DNA of 40,382 bases from Mycolicibacterium iranicum (GTDB lineage: Bacteria > Actinomycetota > Actinomycetes > Mycobacteriales > Mycobacteriaceae), in NCBI RefSeq assembly GCF_001650495.1, contig NZ_LWCS01000046.1, positions 1 through 40,382 of the forward strand. Direction: 5' to 3'. The notes under the pieces are model-generated. The model had not been told where the DNA came from. It saw only the letters and a list, made by a program, of their open reading frames with translations, and searched no databases. This document shows positions 29,567 to 37,417 of this stretch, in pieces (position 1 is the stretch's first letter; the number at the start of each line of letters is the position of its first letter). Made by a program: the position numbers and the translations under genes.

Positions 29567-31084
29567 TCAGCTGACATCGACCCAGTCGAGGGTGCGGGAC
29601 ACCGCCTTGGTCCATTGCGCGTGCCCGGTCTCGCGCTGCTCGTCGGTCCAGGCCGGCGTCCAGCGCCGGTCTTCGCGCCAGTTCTTGCGCAGTTCGTCGG
29701 TGTCCTTCCAAAAGCCGACGGCCAGACCAGCCGCGTACGCGGCACCGAGCGCAGTGGTCTCGGCGACCACGGGTTTGATCACGTCGACGCCGAGCACGTC
29801 GGCCTGGATCTGCATGCACAGTGCATTGGCGGTGATTCCGCCGTCGACCTTCAAGACCTCCAGGTGCACACCGGAATCGGCTTCCATCGCGTCGACGACG
29901 TCGCGGCTCTGGTAACAGATCGCCTCCAGCGTCGCCCTGGCGACGTGAGCGTTGGTGTTGAAACGGGACAGGCCGACAATGGCGCCACGGGCGTCCGAGC
30001 GCCAATGCGGGGCAAAGAGTCCGGAGAAGGCCGGCACAAAGTACACCCCGCCGTTGTCCTCCACCTGCCGGGCGAGGACCTCCGACTGTGCTGCACCGCT
30101 GATGATTCCGAGCTGGTCGCGCAGCCACTGGACCGCCGAACCGGTAACGGCGATCGAACCCTCGAGGGCGTAGACGGCGTCGGCGTCACCGAGCTTGTAG
30201 GCGACGGTGGTGAGCAATCCGGACTTCGAGCGGACGATGTCGGTTCCGGTGTTGATCAGCATGAAATTGCCGGTGCCGTAGGTGTTCTTGGCTTCTCCCG
30301 GGGCGAAGCACACCTGTCCGACGGTGGCGGCTTGCTGATCGCCGAGTGCGCCAGTGAGCGGAACCTCGCCGCCGAGCGGACCGTCGGCGAGCGTCAGGCC
30401 GTAGGGCTCGGGGGAGGACGACGGGACGATGTCGGGCAACATCTGCCGGGGGACCCCGAACAGGGCGAGTAGTTCGTCGTCCCAGTCCAGTGTCTCCAGG
30501 TTCATCAGCATGGTGCGGCTGGCGTTGGTGACGTCGGTGACGTGCACGCCGCCGTTGCTCCCGCCGGTGAGGCGCCACAGCAGCCAGCTGTCGGTGGTGC
30601 CGAAGAGTGCGTCGCCACGCTCGGCGGCCTCCCGGACGCCGTCGACGTTGTCGAGGATCCATTTGATCTTGCCGCCGGCGAAGTATGTCGCGGGCGGCAG
30701 ACCTGCCTTGTGCCTGATGGTGTCGCCGTGGCCTTGAGCCTCCAGTGCGCTGGCGATCCGGTCGGTGCGGGTGTCCTGCCAGACGATCGCGTTGTAGTAG
30801 GGCCGGCCGGTGCGCTTGTTCCAGACCACAGTGGTCTCGCGTTGGTTGGTGATGCCGAGCGCAGCGAGATCGCTGCTGACCAGCCCGGCTTTCCCGAGAG
30901 CGGTCTGGATGACTGATGAGGTGCGTTCCCAGATCTCCACGGGATTGTGCTCGACCCAGCCCGCGCGGGGCAGGATCTGCTCGTGTTCGAGCTGGTGTGC
31001 GGCGATGACGTTGCCGCCGTGGTCGAAGACCATGAAGCGGGTGCTGGTAGTTCCCTGATCGACGGATCCGACGAAATCGGACAT
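29567..31084 (-). CDS. glpK: Glycerol kinase
   Basis: A 505-residue sugar-kinase-fold enzyme that phosphorylates glycerol with ATP to give glycerol 3-phosphate. The N-terminal phosphate loop is GSVDQGTTSTRFMVFD. Further FGGY motifs include TNQRETTVVWNKRTGRP, WQDTRT, NTYGTGNFML and KVDGGITANALCMQ. ATG 31084 follows AAGGAG at 7 nt spacing. It lies 52 bp behind glpF and 41 bp before glpD. A second, quite different kinase gene is encoded 1.8 kb away behind the IclR regulator gene, so the locus carries two. Confidence 0.96.
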   Translation of the reverse strand: MSDFVGSVDQGTTSTRFMVFDHGGNVIAAHQLEHEQILPRAGWVEHNPVEIWERTSSVIQTALGKAGLVSSDLAALGITNQRETTVVWNKRTGRPYYNAIVWQDTRTDRIASALEAQGHGDTIRHKAGLPPATYFAGGKIKWILDNVDGVREAAERGDALFGTTDSWLLWRLTGGSNGGVHVTDVTNASRTMLMNLETLDWDDELLALFGVPRQMLPDIVPSSSPEPYGLTLADGPLGGEVPLTGALGDQQAATVGQVCFAPGEAKNTYGTGNFMLINTGTDIVRSKSGLLTTVAYKLGDADAVYALEGSIAVTGSAVQWLRDQLGIISGAAQSEVLARQVEDNGGVYFVPAFSGLFAPHWRSDARGAIVGLSRFNTNAHVARATLEAICYQSRDVVDAMEADSGVHLEVLKVDGGITANALCMQIQADVLGVDVIKPVVAETTALGAAYAAGLAVGFWKDTDELRKNWREDRRWTPAWTDEQRETGHAQWTKAVSRTLDWVDVS

Positions 31085-31136
31085 GGTTTCGCTCCTTACG
31101 AGATGGTGGTGACAGATCTTGTGATGGTGGAATCGC

Positions 31137-31967
31137 TCATCGGCCCTGGAAGGCGGCGCTCTCGGACACCCCGATCTCTTCGGGGGCGTCGGCCGGGGGC
31201 AGCAGCCGCTCGATGCCGTAGACGAAGAGCGCACCGCCGATCAGGCCGCCGATGATCGGCGCGACGATCGGTAGCCAGAAGTACAGTTCCGGGCCGTTGG
31301 CCGAGAACATGGCTTCCTGGTAGCCGGTCAGGTACGAGGCCAGCCGAGGGCCGAAATCGCGGGCCGGATTGATCGCATACCCCGCGTTGGTGCCCCAGGC
31401 CATGCCGATCCCGACGACGAGAAGTCCGATCATCAACGGCGCGGTGTTGGCCAGCGGTGGGTTGTTGACCGCGCTGGTGAGGGCGAAGATAACCATGACC
31501 AGCAGGGCGGTGCCGACGACCTGATCGGCGAAGGCGGTGGCGATCGAGACGCCCTCGCCCGGAGAGGTCGAGAAGATGCCCTGTGTGGCTTTGCTGTGAT
31601 CGGGATCGACGGCGGCGATCTGGTCGGCATAGACCAGTCGGACGATGAACGCCCCCAGCATCGCTCCGATCATCTGAGCGCCGATGAACGGCAATACTTT
31701 CCGTCGATCGAAGCCGCGGAACGCCGCCAGCGCGATGGTGACAGCCGGGTTCAGGTGAGCGCCACTGAGCCGGCCGGCGACGAAGACGGCCATGGTCACG
31801 CCGAGGCCCCAACCGAAAGCGATCGAGTTGTAGTCACCGGAGACGACGGAGTCGGGGAATCCGCCGGTGATGACCTGGGCGACGACGCCGCACCCGAACA
31901 GGATCAGGACGGCGGTGCCCAGCACCTCACCGGACAGTTCACCGAGTAATGGATATCTGGTCTTCAT
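31137..31967 (-). CDS. glpF: Glycerol uptake facilitator (aquaglyceroporin)
   Basis: A 276-residue channel of the MIP family with six transmembrane segments. The two pore motifs are NPA at 73-75 (GAHLNPAVT) and NPARDFGPR at 200-208. Asp204 after the second NPA is the residue typical of glycerol facilitators rather than water-specific channels. It lets glycerol cross the cytoplasmic membrane. ATG 31967 follows AAAGG at 7 nt spacing. It is the first gene of the glp operon. A promoter (TTGATG-18-TAGGTT), a CRP-like half palindrome and a 19-bp palindrome lie upstream. Confidence 0.95.
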   Translation of the reverse strand: MKTRYPLLGELSGEVLGTAVLILFGCGVVAQVITGGFPDSVVSGDYNSIAFGWGLGVTMAVFVAGRLSGAHLNPAVTIALAAFRGFDRRKVLPFIGAQMIGAMLGAFIVRLVYADQIAAVDPDHSKATQGIFSTSPGEGVSIATAFADQVVGTALLVMVIFALTSAVNNPPLANTAPLMIGLLVVGIGMAWGTNAGYAINPARDFGPRLASYLTGYQEAMFSANGPELYFWLPIVAPIIGGLIGGALFVYGIERLLPPADAPEEIGVSESAAFQGR

Positions 31968-32035
31968 CGTTGGCCTTTCCGTGTCGTTGCGTCCCGCCGA
32001 ACGGGCACTCGATACCGATTTAGTGATGTGTTGCG

Positions 32036-32065
32036 AACCTAAAGACCAGATGTGATCCACATCAA
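32036..32065 (-). promoter_or_regulatory. Promoter of the glpF-glpK-glpD operon
   Basis: On the minus strand TTGATG (32060-32065), an 18-nt spacer and TAGGTT (32036-32041). A palindromic ATGTG-ATC-CACAT (32050-32062) overlaps the spacer and -35; it resembles half of a CRP site. Confidence 0.45.
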
Positions 32066-32072
32066 TCGCCTA

Positions 32073-32091
32073 CGTTCGACAATGTCGAACG
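32073..32091. promoter_or_regulatory. Perfect 19-bp palindromic operator of the glp locus
   Basis: CGTTCGACAATGTCGAACG is a perfect palindrome with a single central base. It lies between glpF and the IclR regulator gene, directly upstream of the glpF -35 and 41 nt before the IclR start. It is the expected site for the IclR-type regulator. Confidence 0.65.
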
Positions 32092-32131
32092 CTGCGGAGA
32101 AGCTGTTGTCGGCGCCACCGTGAGGAGCACA

Positions 32132-32893
32132 ATGCCGGGTCCGATTCAGGCGATCGTGCGCGCCACCGCGATCGTCGACCTGATCGAACGCAGTGACCGA
32201 CCGATGCAGCTGCGGGAAATCGCCGCGGACGTCGGCCTGTCCAAGACCACAGTGCACGGCATTCTGCGCACCCTTGTCGATCTGGAGTACCTCGACCAGG
32301 ACGACGAGGCCGGTACGTACTCGCCGGGTGCGCGGCTGATGTCGCACGAGGTGGTCGAACTTGATGGAAACGATCTGAGGTCGGCGGCCATGCCGTGGGC
32401 TGATGCGCTGGCTTCGACCACGGGCTTGTCCGTGCTGCTGACCACCCTCGAAGGGCAGGAAGCGCGGATCGTCCACCATGTCTTCCGGCCCGATGACACT
32501 CCGCAGACGCTGCGGGTCGGGGAACTTCTGCCGCTTCATGCCACCGGATGCGGAAAGTTGGTATTGGCATATTCGCCTGTGCGCGAACGACTTCTGCGAA
32601 ACCTCACTCTGGAGCGCTTCACCCGTGGCACGTCGACCGACCGCGCCGGGCTGGGCGCCGCGATCGAACGGATCAGAGCCGAGGGCGTCGCCACGGCCAA
32701 TGCCGAGTGCGACCCCGATCTCGCCGACGTGGCCGTCCCCGTGCACGGCGGCCGTGCCAATGTCACGGCACTGGCCGTTCAGGGGCCGCCCGAGGAACTG
32801 CTGACCCGCCAAGGACCGCCACCTGCTGATCTGCTCGCCGAACTGCGGCGCACCGCAGATGCCGTGAAGCAGTCCCTGGACTCGACCCGGTGA
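32132..32893 (+). CDS. IclR-family regulator of glycerol catabolism (GylR-like)
   Basis: A 253-residue transcription factor. The winged HTH is at residues 10-60 (AIVDLIERSDRPMQLREIAADVGLSKTTVHGILRTLVDLEYL). The C-terminal effector domain contains VLLTTLEGQEARIVHHV, LLPLHATGCGKLVLAY and AECDPDLADVAVPV, standard for IclR. It is the presumed glycerol or glycerol-3-phosphate-responsive regulator of the divergent glpFKD operon, as GylR is in Streptomyces. ATG 32132 follows GAGGAG. Its stop overlaps the next start by 4 bp (GTGA), so it is translationally coupled to the second glycerol kinase gene. Its own transcript would start at about the 19-bp palindrome. Confidence 0.9.
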   Translation: MPGPIQAIVRATAIVDLIERSDRPMQLREIAADVGLSKTTVHGILRTLVDLEYLDQDDEAGTYSPGARLMSHEVVELDGNDLRSAAMPWADALASTTGLSVLLTTLEGQEARIVHHVFRPDDTPQTLRVGELLPLHATGCGKLVLAYSPVRERLLRNLTLERFTRGTSTDRAGLGAAIERIRAEGVATANAECDPDLADVAVPVHGGRANVTALAVQGPPEELLTRQGPPPADLLAELRRTADAVKQSLDSTR

Positions 32894-34398
32894 GCGATCA
32901 ACGGGCCGTTGCCGCAATCGATCTCGGAACGACGTCGGCCCGATGCATGCTGTTCGACCAGCGTGGCCGGATGCTGTCGATTGCCCAGCGCGAGCAACGC
33001 CAGTCATTCCCGCAGCCCGGGTGGGCAGAGCAGGATGCCCTCGAGCTGTGGCGCACGGTGGGCCGTGTGATCCCCGAGGCGCTGGCGAGCGCTGGACTCG
33101 ACGCCTCCAACGTCGTCGCCCTCGGCATCGCCAACCAGCGGGAGACGACTGTGGTCTGGGACCGGCGCACGGGCCGCCCGGTGGCACCTGCCATCACCTG
33201 GCAGGACACCAGAACCGGGCCCATCGTGGAGCAGATCAGCGCCCACGCCGAGGACTTCGATCGGATCGCGGGTCTGTATCCGGGAACGTACTTCGCTGCC
33301 CCGCGCTTGCGTTGGCTTCTCGACAACGTGCGCGGTCTCGAGTCGAAAGCTCAGCGCGGCGAAGTCCTCTTCGGCACGCTGGAGTCGTGGCTGATCTGGA
33401 ATCTCACCGGCGGACCCCGCGGTGGCGTCCACGTCAGCGATGTCACCAATGCCAGCAGAACGCTGCTGATGGATCTGCACTCGCTGCAATGGAGTTCGAA
33501 GCTGGCCGGCGTCTTCGACATCCCCGAGGCGATGCTGCCCCGGATTGTGTCGAATGCGGAGGTGTACGGCCGATGTACCACGGTGCTGCCAGGAGTGCCC
33601 ATCGCCGCGGCACTCGGGGATCAGCAGGCAGCGTTGTTCGGCCAGATGTGCTTTGAGCCGCGGGAAGCCAAGTGCACATACGGAACTGGAGCGTTTCTCC
33701 TGATGAATGTCGGGACGTCGATCGTGCGGTCGCGTCGCGGCCTGCTGTCCACGGTGGCCTACGCAGCACCGGGTGCAGAACCGATGTACGCGCTCGAGGG
33801 CCCGATCGCCGTCGCCGGTTCCCTGGTTCAGTGGTTCCGCGACACGCTCGGCGTCATCGGCACCGCTCCGCAAATCGAGACGCTCGCGAGCACCGTCGAC
33901 GACAACGGCGGCTGTTACATCGTGCCCGCCTTCTCCGGGATGTTCTCTCCGCATTGGGATCCCGATGCCCGCGGCATCGTGGTCGGGCTGACGTCCTACA
34001 TCACGAAGGGCCATCTGGCGAGGGCAGTGCTCGAGGCGACTGCCTGGCAGACCTGGGAGGTCGTCAACGCCATGACCGACGACTCCGGGGTGCCCCCGGC
34101 GCGACTGGCCGTGGACGGCGGCATGACCTCCAATCATCTGCTGATGCAGTTCGTCGCCGACGTGCTCGATATCCCGGTGGTGCGCCCCTTCGTCTCGGAG
34201 ACGGTGTCATTGGGCGCTGCGTACGCCGCTGGCCTCGCGGTGGGCTACTGGCCCGATCGAGCCGCCCTGCGCGCGAATCGACACACCGCCGCGGCGTGGT
34301 ATCCGAGCATGGATGCCCGCGTCCGGCGCCGTGAGGCTGCCGGGTGGCGGGCCGCGGTCGCCCAGGCGTTGACCATCGAACCCGCAGGTGATCACTGA
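32890..34398 (+). CDS. Second glycerol kinase (GlpK paralogue)
   Basis: A 502-residue FGGY kinase. The N-terminal AAIDLGTTSARCMLFDQRGRM is the phosphate loop; the family segments IANQRETTVVWDRRTGRP, WQDTRT, CTYGTGAFLLMN and AVDGGMTSNHLLMQ follow. It is clearly a glycerol kinase, but well diverged from the glpF-linked enzyme (for example AAIDLGTTSARCML against GSVDQGTTSTRFMV), so it is not a recent duplicate. GTG 32890 overlaps the IclR stop, which ties its expression to the regulator. It could favour another polyol or act as a low-level kinase that makes the inducer. It ends before a 370-bp region without a gene. Confidence 0.9.
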   Translation: MSDQRAVAAIDLGTTSARCMLFDQRGRMLSIAQREQRQSFPQPGWAEQDALELWRTVGRVIPEALASAGLDASNVVALGIANQRETTVVWDRRTGRPVAPAITWQDTRTGPIVEQISAHAEDFDRIAGLYPGTYFAAPRLRWLLDNVRGLESKAQRGEVLFGTLESWLIWNLTGGPRGGVHVSDVTNASRTLLMDLHSLQWSSKLAGVFDIPEAMLPRIVSNAEVYGRCTTVLPGVPIAAALGDQQAALFGQMCFEPREAKCTYGTGAFLLMNVGTSIVRSRRGLLSTVAYAAPGAEPMYALEGPIAVAGSLVQWFRDTLGVIGTAPQIETLASTVDDNGGCYIVPAFSGMFSPHWDPDARGIVVGLTSYITKGHLARAVLEATAWQTWEVVNAMTDDSGVPPARLAVDGGMTSNHLLMQFVADVLDIPVVRPFVSETVSLGAAYAAGLAVGYWPDRAALRANRHTAAAWYPSMDARVRRREAAGWRAAVAQALTIEPAGDH

Positions 34399-34769
34399 GG
34401 TTTCCGATGGCTGGGGGTCGTTGAGCGTTGCGCCGAAGCGATCAGAGTTGTTGTGCCACAGAGGAGCTGAATCGGCAGACCAGCTTGGATCGCTGAGTCG
34501 CCCCGAGAGAGGGATGGCGCGATGCATATAAACAATTGTCGCGCAACGATTTCGAAAAGTCGGAGTGAGACGCGGGCGCAACATTGCGATGCTACCCGAA
34601 GAGCCCGGAGAGCCGCGTTGGCGTGGCCCCGGTTGCCGTCCTGCCAAGCGTCGACAATCCGGCGAACAAAAACGTAGCGGTCCCCCTTTTTCGGTTCCGC
34701 ATGTACTACTTGACTACGCAAGTTATTGTTGACGTCGTCAAATGAATGGACCTAGAGGGCGGGGATGAC
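34399..34769. other. Intergenic region with inverted repeats, lower GC
   Basis: No supported gene. It contains an inverted repeat GCGCGA/TCGCGC (34517-34544, 16-nt loop), ACTTG-ACTACG-CAAGT (34708-34723) and the 13-bp palindrome TTGACGTCGTCAA (34729-34741). The stretches 34520-34560 and 34670-34745 are clearly more AT-rich than the flanks. A minus-strand open frame of 109 codons here has no recognisable composition and was not called. Confidence 0.6.
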
Positions 34770-35018
34770 ATGAAGAAGGCGATCGCGGCGGTTGCGCTGG
34801 CGTTTGCGGGGTTGATGGGCGCTGCGGGCACGGCCCATGCAGTTGATTATCTGGAGACCGACTCCGACGGAACCCCGTGGTTCTGGGCCACCGAAGCGCA
34901 ATGCCAGACGGACGCCCCAATTGTTTGGAACGATCCGAGCTTTGACCGCGCCTACCCCTACTGGTACTGCGCCCCGGGCGACGGCGGCTGGTACCTGTTC
35001 AGCACCGACGGTCGGTAG
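34770..35018 (+). CDS. Small Trp-rich secreted protein
   Basis: An 82-residue protein with signal peptide KKAIAAVALAFAGLMGAAGTAHA (cleavage before VDYL, near residue 25). The mature 58 residues contain five Trp and two Cys (QCQTD, WYCAPGDGG), suggesting one disulfide and an exposed aromatic surface. GAGGGCGGGG precedes ATG 34770. Two inverted repeats lie 30-60 bp upstream and may be operators. No family recognised; in style it resembles the 79-residue protein at 1892. Confidence 0.75.
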   Translation: MKKAIAAVALAFAGLMGAAGTAHAVDYLETDSDGTPWFWATEAQCQTDAPIVWNDPSFDRAYPYWYCAPGDGGWYLFSTDGR

Positions 35019-35203
35019 ACAGGACAGGTTTAGAGCGGGGCGATCTTCTGGGTCGCGAAGGTCTCGGCAACAGTCGCCGAGACCACCCGCCGGGTTGAGT
35101 TGAGGCCGTCGAACCTGCGGGCCACACCTGGGTGGTTTCGATCAAACCGTCCGTGAATCTCGAACTACGCATGTCGATATCGCTAGTCGGCAATACTTGA
35201 GCG

Positions 35204-35779
35204 GTGCACCAGCCGGAGTTACCGAGCTTGCGCGAACGCAAGAAGATCAAAACGCGGGCAGCGATCCGTGAGGCTGCGTTGCAGTTGTTTCTCGCACAAG
35301 GCTATGCCGAGACGACCATCGACCAGATCGTCGACAAAGCCGACGTCTCCGCACGCACGTTCTACCGCTATTTCGGCGTGAAAGAGGCGCTGCTGATCTG
35401 CGACCAGTTCGGGCCGATCGTCTCGGCGTTCGAGGACGCACCGAGAGACCTGTCACCAGCCGCCGCATACAAACACGCGGTGAACGCCTATTTCGCCGGC
35501 CTGACCGACGAAGAACGCCACGACGCAATCGTCACCCAGCACCTGCTCTACACCGTGCCGGAGGCCCGCGGATTGCTCTACTCGGCCTACGTCGATCTGA
35601 TCGAGCGGCTGGCCGATGCCCTCGAGCGCCGACTCGATCGGCCGTCCGATCTTGCCGAACGGCGGGTCATCTCCGGCGCCATCGTCGGAGTGTTGATAGC
35701 CGCGTCCGACGGTGCGCCTCTGCCAGAGCAGGAGCTTGTCCGCAGCTTCGACATTCTGGAAGCCAAAATGGGTTGGTGA
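35204..35779 (+). CDS. TetR-family transcriptional regulator
   Basis: A 191-residue regulator. The HTH spans residues 12-60: RKKIKTRAAIREAALQLFLAQ, then YAETTIDQIVDKADVSARTFYRYFGVKEAL, the classic TetR pattern. The C-terminal part is a helical ligand and dimer domain of normal length. GTG 35204 is the first start and no strong ribosome binding site is visible. Neighbours are a small secreted protein gene and a small unknown gene on the opposite strand, so the target is not evident. It could control the secreted protein upstream, or itself. No clear operator was found at its promoter. Confidence 0.9.
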   Translation: MHQPELPSLRERKKIKTRAAIREAALQLFLAQGYAETTIDQIVDKADVSARTFYRYFGVKEALLICDQFGPIVSAFEDAPRDLSPAAAYKHAVNAYFAGLTDEERHDAIVTQHLLYTVPEARGLLYSAYVDLIERLADALERRLDRPSDLAERRVISGAIVGVLIAASDGAPLPEQELVRSFDILEAKMGW

Positions 35780-35829
35780 CAACGTATTTCAGTTCGCTCA
35801 GCGAGTGCAGGCGCTATGGCTGATCGAGC

Positions 35830-36069
35830 TCAGGCGAGAAGCGGCAATTCGAGAATCTCGGCCTCCAGGAGGTCGCGGCTGATCTCCCACGTCGCGGCCA
35901 GCTCGTCGAGCTGAGCATCGGCGCCGTCGCGGCTCCGGTGCGCGGTGACGATCTGGTTGCCGGCGTTGGGGTTGACAACGATCGCCACGTAGACGTGCTC
36001 GGGGCTTCCGATCGCGGTGGGGGTGGGTTCGACGGATTCCGGTTCGGTGCTGCTCGTGACGTCGGTCAT
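35830..36069 (-). CDS. Small acidic conserved hypothetical protein
   Basis: A 79-residue protein. The first 25 residues are Thr/Ser/Glu/Pro-rich and the rest forms a compact domain beginning HVYVAIVVNPNAGNQIVTAHRSRDGADAQLDELA. The VAIVVNPNAG strand-turn and a helical C-terminus suggest a small alpha/beta domain. ATG 36069 is preferred because a TAGCAT box ends 7 nt upstream, so the transcript is probably leaderless or nearly so, although GGGGAG sits directly before ATG. The reading upstream to 36252 overlaps the esterase gene and is not supported. Function unknown. It lies 64 bp beyond the esterase gene on the same strand. Confidence 0.6.
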   Translation of the reverse strand: MTDVTSSTEPESVEPTPTAIGSPEHVYVAIVVNPNAGNQIVTAHRSRDGADAQLDELAATWEISRDLLEAEILELPLLA

Positions 36070-36076
36070 CTCCCCG

Positions 36077-36082
36077 ATGCTA
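36077..36082 (-). promoter_or_regulatory. Leaderless -10 box of the small acidic protein gene
   Basis: TAGCAT on the minus strand fits TANNNT and ends 7 nt before ATG 36069. Confidence 0.35.
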
Positions 36083-36133
36083 TCGGCGGCCGGCGGGTCA
36101 GAGGGCACCGGCTTTAAAGATCGCGCCGCCGGA

Positions 36134-37165
36134 TCACCCGCGTCTGGGGTGGCTCTTCGCGAAATCCCATGCGATGGAGCTGGAGTCGGGGCCAGCCGGA
36201 TCGGTGAACAACCCCTGCCCATCCGGGCCCGGGTACGCGTGTCCCATCTCATCGACGAGGTAGGACTCGATAAGCGACTGACCCCGCGGAGTCAGCAGAG
36301 CGGTCCTGGTGTAGGCATGACGGCCTGAGTTCGCAGGCACGGTCTCGGTTTTCTCGACCAGTTCCGGACTGCCGTTCAACAGTCCGTCGTCCACGAAGTC
36401 ATTCACCGCCGCCCAGTGCGCCACGAGACGTGTGGCGACCATGGGTGGCACCACGTCGTCGTTGCGGCCCTGGATGATGAGCAGCGGAACCTGGCGCGCG
36501 CGTTCGCCCATCTGCGCCCATGCCTGACGCGCGGTGTAGCTCGGCGGGGTCGCATCAGGATCGGCGGGATCCACTTGGTTGAGGCCGTATTCGCCGCCGG
36601 CGGCTGAAGTGACCGTCGCGAACACGTCAGGATGGGTCGCGCCGAGGATCACGGCGGTGCCCGCGCCAGACGAGGCGCCGACGACGTGCACCTGGTTCGG
36701 ATCCGCGTTGTACTCTGCGACGACCTGTCGCGCCACGCCGGCGAGCAGTGCAGGTTCACCGTCGTGGCGATGCTGCTGGCGAGGGTCGCCGGAGTTCCAG
36801 CAGTTCAGCTTGTTCTGAAACATCCGCTGGGTCGGGTACACCACGATGAACCCCTCACGATCGGCAAGGCTGTTGAACTGCGTTGCCGCTTTCATGGAAT
36901 TCCACCCGTACCCCGTCATTCCGCAGCCGTGGATTGCCATCACCACCGGCAGCGTCGTGGTCCCGTCGTGCTGTGGCGGCACATGCACCTGGTAACGCTG
37001 TCGGTCTCCGTCGAGGGTGTACACGTGATTGCGGTCGCCGTCCTGCATCTGCCAGGGCAGGCCGAACTGGAACGCGACCGTGCCGAGACCCAGAGCGACG
37101 ACCAGGACGACGACAAGCCCAGAGAGAATCCAACGCCGACGGGTCATTGCTGGGGCTCGACTCAT
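36134..37165 (-). CDS. Membrane-anchored PHB-depolymerase-like esterase
   Basis: A 343-residue protein with an N-terminal transmembrane anchor (residues 11-35, after TRRRW) and an outer catalytic domain of the Esterase_PHB/feruloyl-esterase-like family. It shows VMAIHGCGMTGYGWN as the oxyanion region, nucleophile elbow GASSG (Ser165), LIIQGRNDDVVPP with the acidic residue, and MGHAYPGPDG with the catalytic His. It could cleave polyesters or ferulate-type esters outside the membrane. ATG 37165 is taken; ATG 37147 is equally possible. It lies 41 bp beyond tRNA-Gly on the same strand, so they may share a transcript. A 79-residue gene follows. Confidence 0.87.
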   Translation of the reverse strand: MSRAPAMTRRRWILSGLVVVLVVALGLGTVAFQFGLPWQMQDGDRNHVYTLDGDRQRYQVHVPPQHDGTTTLPVVMAIHGCGMTGYGWNSMKAATQFNSLADREGFIVVYPTQRMFQNKLNCWNSGDPRQQHRHDGEPALLAGVARQVVAEYNADPNQVHVVGASSGAGTAVILGATHPDVFATVTSAAGGEYGLNQVDPADPDATPPSYTARQAWAQMGERARQVPLLIIQGRNDDVVPPMVATRLVAHWAAVNDFVDDGLLNGSPELVEKTETVPANSGRHAYTRTALLTPRGQSLIESYLVDEMGHAYPGPDGQGLFTDPAGPDSSSIAWDFAKSHPRRG

Positions 37166-37206
37166 ACCTCTATTGAACGCAGGTCGGCGAGCGCGGGCAG
37201 GTTGCG

Positions 37207-37280
37207 TGGAGCCGATGACGGGAATCGAACCCGCGTATTCAGCTTGGGAAGCTGATGTTCTGCCATTGAACTACATCGGC
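37207..37280 (-). tRNA. tRNA-Gly, anticodon CCC
   Basis: On the minus strand a full cloverleaf: acceptor GCCGATG pairs with CATCGGC, the anticodon stem TCAGC/GCTGA carries loop TTCCCAA (37244-37250) with anticodon CCC at 37246-37248, and GGTTCGATTC is the T-arm. The discriminator is U (37210) and CCA is encoded (37207-37209). It reads the GGG glycine codon. No att duplication or integrase is near. Confidence 0.95.
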
Positions 37281-37417
37281 GGTGTGGCTAGTGAGACTAG
37301 CAGGGCCACGCCCGCGCCGGACCCGGAGCCGCCGGACGTAGCCCCCTTTTTTACCTGACCGTCGGCTAGCCTTTGCTGCGACCAGCTTCCCAGCAAGTTC
37401 ACAGGAGTCGAGTATTC

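Noticed and set aside
34392..34721. Minus-strand open frame of 109 codons
   Set aside because: No domain or signal, no ribosome binding site, overlaps the kinase end; composition is not coding-like.
37207..37280. tRNA-Gly as an integration site
   Set aside because: No integrase, no duplicated tRNA end, and neighbours look like core genes.
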